Source: UBA5109 sp038148755
Lineage (GTDB): Bacteria > Pseudomonadota > Gammaproteobacteria > Pseudomonadales > Pseudohongiellaceae
DNA: 8,009 nt
Direction of reading: 5' to 3'
NCBI GenBank assembly: GCA_038148755.1
Contig: JAYQWA010000032.1
Span: forward strand, 1 to 8,009
Each line of letters opens with the position of its first letter. Position 1 is the stretch's first letter. Both the position numbers and the translations under genes were made by a program. Under the pieces are notes generated by a model, which was not told the DNA's origin, searched no databases, and was given only the letters and a program-made list of their open reading frames with translations. This document shows, in pieces, positions 4,789 through 8,009 of the stretch.

Positions 4789-6663
4789 ATGTTGCAGAAT
4801 ATTAGAAATAACACACAAGGTTTAATAGCCAAAATATTTGTTGGTTTTATTGTTTTTGTTTTTGCAATTTTTGGGCTCGACAGTATCGTTGGCACTATAG
4901 TTAATATTAATTCAACTGTTTCAGTTAATGGTGTTGCCATTGATGAGCTTGCAATTGAAAGTGAATCGCAGCGCATTATACAAGATTTATTGTCTTCACT
5001 GGGAGCGCAAATTGATATATCAAGTATTGATACAACTCAATTTCGTGAACAGGCTATTAATAACCTTGTGGAGCGTGAGCTTTTGCTTCAGACCTCAATA
5101 GAAAATGGCATGCTCATTTCCTCATCGACTCTCGACAGACAAATAGCTCAAACACCGGATTTTCAGGTTAATGGCGTTTTCAGTAATGAAAGGGCTCGAG
5201 CTTTATTGGCCAGTTTTGGGCTGACACCGGCCTCGTATAGAGCTTCATTACAGCAGCAAGGTCTTTTGAATCAAATGTTAGATGCATACTCGACATCCAG
5301 TTTTGCAACACAGGCTGAAATGGAAAATCTGGCGAGAATTAATGAGGAAAAACGTAATTTTCGCTATATCAGAATAAGTGCCGCTGATCTAGCCCAGACA
5401 CAAGTAATCACTGAAGAAGAGCTTTCTCAGTATTATGATGCTAATTCAGCACTTTTTATGCAGGGCGAACGTGTTTCACTAGAGTATCTGGAATTAAATA
5501 AAAATGACTTGCTCGCTGAAGTAGAAATCACTGAAGAGCAAATTCAAGCACAATACGCTGCTGAACTAAGCACATTGCAGGCTCAGACAGAAAGAAGAGC
5601 ATCTCATATACTCTTGCAGGCGGGAGATGAACTCGATGAGGCTCTTGCACAGGCCCAGGAATTAAAAAACAGAATAGATAATGGTGAAAGTTTTGAAGAT
5701 CTCGCGGCAGAGTTTTCAATAGATGGCGGTTCTGCTCAATTTGGCGGGGACGTTGGTTACACTACTGGCGAAACATTTGCTGAAGAATTTGAAGCGGCAC
5801 TCAGTCAACTTGAGCTTAATGAGGTATCAGATCCGGTAAGGACTCAATTTGGTGTGCATTTAATCAAGTTAACTGAGATTACAGAAAATGAAGGTCCCAG
5901 TCTGGAAGAAAGTAGGGAAAGAATTGAGAGAGAATTACAGGATCAGGCAGTAGAAGATATTTATATCGCAAGGGCAGAAGAACTTAATAACCTGAGCTTC
6001 GAATCTATAGATTTACAGGAACCTGCCAATATTTTGGAGCTGGATATTCAGACGACAGAACTTTTTGATAGTGCTGGGGGGATAGGCATTGCCTCAAACG
6101 CAGATGTCATAGCTGCAGCATTCGGCGCTGATGTACAGGAAGGGCTTAATAGTGAGCTGATCGCCCTGGATGAATCACGCAGTGTTGTTATCAGATTACT
6201 GGAGTCCAGAGAACCCGAGCTGAAGACTCTGGCTGAAGTCAGAGGCGAAATTGAAAGTACGCTCAGAAGGCAGAAGGCTGAGGAACAGGCTGCTTCACTT
6301 GGAGAAACTTACCTGAATAATCTCAATAATGGCCAGAATATAGATAACTTGCTGGCAGTTCAGGGGCTTGAGTGGAATAGAGGTCAAAATTTAAGTCGTA
6401 CAAGCCCGGGTCTTGAACCTGAAATCAGACAGCTGGTTTTCTCTATGTCCAAACCCGAAGGCGATCCGCTTATTCAGGGACAGCAGTTAGCATCTGGTGA
6501 TTACATAATTGCAGAATTACAGGAAGTAATTCCAGGTTCTCTGGAAGAAATGTCAGAAGAAAATAGACTGGCTTTACAAAACTACCTTATGCAGTTGACA
6601 GCGAACTCTGACTTTACTGCTTACATGACTGGAATTGAGGCTGATGCTGATATTGAACGTTAG
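4789..6663 (+). CDS. ppiD: PpiD-like periplasmic chaperone with parvulin domain (SurA N-terminal type)
   Basis: PpiD is an inner-membrane protein with a large periplasmic part that sits near the SecYEG exit and helps newly exported proteins fold. The 624-residue product starts MLQNIRNNTQGLIAKIF, has one membrane segment at about 16-34 after a short cytoplasmic N-terminus, then a SurA_N-like helical chaperone region (about 40-250). One parvulin (rotamase) domain at about 266-363 runs from RRASHILL (H273) to QFGVHLIKL (H357). A helical C-terminal region follows. The length matches E. coli PpiD (623). The usual MVPEF-type active-site stretch reads FAEEF here, so isomerase activity may be weak, as in E. 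coli. The ATG is the only possible start, since an in-frame TAA lies at 4771-4773; no clear Shine-Dalgarno site precedes it. Expression may depend on read-through past the hupB terminator. Confidence 0.95.
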   Translation: MLQNIRNNTQGLIAKIFVGFIVFVFAIFGLDSIVGTIVNINSTVSVNGVAIDELAIESESQRIIQDLLSSLGAQIDISSIDTTQFREQAINNLVERELLLQTSIENGMLISSSTLDRQIAQTPDFQVNGVFSNERARALLASFGLTPASYRASLQQQGLLNQMLDAYSTSSFATQAEMENLARINEEKRNFRYIRISAADLAQTQVITEEELSQYYDANSALFMQGERVSLEYLELNKNDLLAEVEITEEQIQAQYAAELSTLQAQTERRASHILLQAGDELDEALAQAQELKNRIDNGESFEDLAAEFSIDGGSAQFGGDVGYTTGETFAEEFEAALSQLELNEVSDPVRTQFGVHLIKLTEITENEGPSLEESRERIERELQDQAVEDIYIARAEELNNLSFESIDLQEPANILELDIQTTELFDSAGGIGIASNADVIAAAFGADVQEGLNSELIALDESRSVVIRLLESREPELKTLAEVRGEIESTLRRQKAEEQAASLGETYLNNLNNGQNIDNLLAVQGLEWNRGQNLSRTSPGLEPEIRQLVFSMSKPEGDPLIQGQQLASGDYIIAELQEVIPGSLEEMSEENRLALQNYLMQLTANSDFTAYMTGIEADADIER

Positions 6664-6736
6664 GCAACCACAACTCTCTAATATCATGAAAAGCTTATAA
6701 ATTAATTGCAACCAGGCTGAATCCCTGAGATATTCA

Positions 6737-6763
6737 TTTACCAGATTTGTGTAAATCTATAAT
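6737..6763 (+). promoter_or_regulatory. possible promoter with overlapping palindrome before the peptide-binding gene
   Basis: A perfect TATAAT at 6758-6763 lies 19 bases before the start codon, with TTTACC (6737-6742) as a weak -35 at a short 15-base distance. The space between is filled by the inverted repeat AGATTT-GTGT-AAATCT (6743-6758), whose last base is the first base of the TATAAT. That placement is typical of a repressor operator, but the regulator is unknown. No clear terminator for ppiD was seen in 6664-6735. Confidence 0.4.
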
Positions 6764-6782
6764 TTAAATGCGGAACCAAGCT

Positions 6783-8009
6783 ATGAAAATAACTCGTCTA
6801 TATTGCCTTTTACTATCTAGCTTAATACTTACAGCTTGTGGTGGAGGATCCAATTTAAGTCGGGTTGAACAAGGTACAATTGATGGCGTTTTACACTTTG
6901 GAAACGGCACAAACATACAAACAACTGATCCGCATATTGCTACAGGCATACCTGAGCATCATGTTATCACTTCCATTTTTGAAGGTTTAGTTACCAAAAA
7001 CCCCTATACACTAGAGCCAGAACCGGGCGTGGCAGAAAGTTGGGATATCAGTAGTGATGGCCTCACATACACCTTCTATCTAAGAGAAAATGCCCTCTGG
7101 AGTAATGGTGATTTGATTACGGCTGAAGATTTCCGCTGGTCCTGGGAAAGAGCACTCACCCCTGAGTTAGCGGCTCAGAATTCATACATGCTATATCCAA
7201 TATTAAATGCCGAGGCTTTTAATACCGGAGAGATAAGCGATTTTAGCCAAGTCGGTATTAAAGTAATCAGCGACCTGGTGCTGGAAGTGCAATTAAGAGC
7301 CCCGACACCATTTTTTCTGCAATTGATGGATCATTATATTACTTACCCGGTTCACAGAGTAACGGTTGAGTCATTTGGATTGTATACGGACAATCTCTCA
7401 AGATGGTCAAGAGAAGGCAATATCGTTTCTAACGGCCCATTCGAGCTTACAGAGTGGCAGGTTAATTCCCATGTAAGAGTTGAGAAAAGAGAGAATTATT
7501 GGGATGCAGATACAGTCAAATTAAATGCCATTGTATTTTACCCGACGGAAAATCTGATAACCGAAGAGCGCATGTTTAGAGACGGCTTGCTTCACAGAAC
7601 AGAAGAAGTTCCTCTGGATAAAGTACCTGTATATCTGGCAGAAGATCCCGACTCGATAGTAATTGCTCCTTATTTAAGCAGTTATTTTTATTTAATTAAT
7701 ACGACCAGAGAGCCTTTTAACGATGTGAATGTTAGACGTGCTTTGTCGATGGCTGTTGATCGGGATTTACTGAATGAAACTGTGCTGGAAAATATTATGC
7801 AACCAGCCTATTTCCTGACGCCTCCAGGCACGATAGGTTACGAACCACCTGTAACTTTTGGTTATGACCCGGAGCAGGCAAGAGCTTTGTTAGCTGATGC
7901 AGGTTACCCAAATGGTGAAGGTTTCCCGACTTTTGAAATTTTATACAACACACAGGAAAATCATAGGAAGATAGCTATCGCTATCCAGGAAATGTGGCGA
8001 GAACAGTTA
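6783..8009 (+). CDS. oligopeptide ABC transporter substrate-binding lipoprotein, OppA/MppA-like (3' end outside window)
   Basis: This is a member of solute-binding protein family 5 (SBP_bac_5), which captures peptides for an ABC importer. 409 codons are open to the window edge, roughly three quarters of a usual OppA of about 540 residues. The N-terminus MKITRLYCLLLSSLILTACGGGS is a lipoprotein signal with lipobox LTAC, lipid-modified Cys19 and Gly at +2; the mature N-terminus would be a lipid anchor. Family features include EPGVAESWDISSDGLTYTF (80-98), the LRENALWSNGD stretch (100-110), NGPFELTEW (217-225) and RRALSMAVDRDLL. Ligand class (dipeptide, oligopeptide or murein peptide) cannot be told from this. 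The ATG at 6783 has a weak GGAA 7 bases upstream. The gene lies 119 bases after ppiD; permease and ATPase genes would be expected beyond the window. Pseudomonas aeruginosa also has a peptide-transporter cluster near ppiD, as I recall. Confidence 0.92.
   Translation, partial: MKITRLYCLLLSSLILTACGGGSNLSRVEQGTIDGVLHFGNGTNIQTTDPHIATGIPEHHVITSIFEGLVTKNPYTLEPEPGVAESWDISSDGLTYTFYLRENALWSNGDLITAEDFRWSWERALTPELAAQNSYMLYPILNAEAFNTGEISDFSQVGIKVISDLVLEVQLRAPTPFFLQLMDHYITYPVHRVTVESFGLYTDNLSRWSREGNIVSNGPFELTEWQVNSHVRVEKRENYWDADTVKLNAIVFYPTENLITEERMFRDGLLHRTEEVPLDKVPVYLAEDPDSIVIAPYLSSYFYLINTTREPFNDVNVRRALSMAVDRDLLNETVLENIMQPAYFLTPPGTIGYEPPVTFGYDPEQARALLADAGYPNGEGFPTFEILYNTQENHRKIAIAIQEMWREQL

Noticed and set aside
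6664..6714. GCAACCA direct repeat (6664-6670 and 6708-6714) as an attachment site or target duplication
   Set aside because: Only 7 bases long, with no mobile gene or inverted ends nearby; treated as chance.
6764..6949. Reverse-strand open frame overlapping the start of the peptide-binding gene
   Set aside because: The + strand frame here encodes a clear lipoprotein signal and SBP family sequence, so the reverse frame is a shadow.

Overview
The window is a stretch of conserved bacterial protein quality-control genes, all on the + strand, in the order clpP (3' end only), clpX, lon, hupB, ppiD, and then the 5' part of an oligopeptide-binding lipoprotein gene. The clpP-clpX-lon-hupB-ppiD order is a classic gammaproteobacterial arrangement. 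The proteins are of gammaproteobacterial type: ClpX has its IGF loop, pore loops and sensor residues at or within one residue of Escherichia coli numbering, and HU is of the HupB type. The DNA is moderately AT-rich and I cannot name a genus. A run of exactly 100 N marks a scaffold join in a draft assembly.

Layout: 1-99 is the ClpP C-terminus with its catalytic Asp. 100-206 is a spacer with an 11-bp direct repeat and a possible clpX promoter. 207-1496 is clpX. 1497-1618 is a spacer with a heat-shock-like promoter and four copies of TAAGCA. 1619-4090 is lon. 4091-4416 is a 326-base region with a strong sigma-70-like promoter, a leader that could fold, the 100-N gap, a TATAAT box and the hupB ribosome binding site. 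4417-4692 is hupB with a GTG start. A stem-loop terminator lies at 4738-4766. 4789-6663 is ppiD. 6664-6782 is a spacer with a TATAAT box and a palindrome. 6783 to the end is the incomplete peptide-binding lipoprotein.

How the genes work together: ClpP with ClpX, and Lon, are the main ATP-dependent cytoplasmic proteases. HU packages DNA and, in E. coli, is a known Lon substrate. PpiD is an inner-membrane periplasmic chaperone at the Sec exit. The peptide-binding lipoprotein would start a dipeptide/oligopeptide ABC uptake operon that continues past the window.

I see no previously undescribed system. All protein genes belong to well-known families and are intact where complete. What deserves a second look is in the spacers: the gap, whose edges share 7 bases and would close into a hairpin; the repeated hexamer and sigma-32-like promoter before lon; and the charged additions in Lon.
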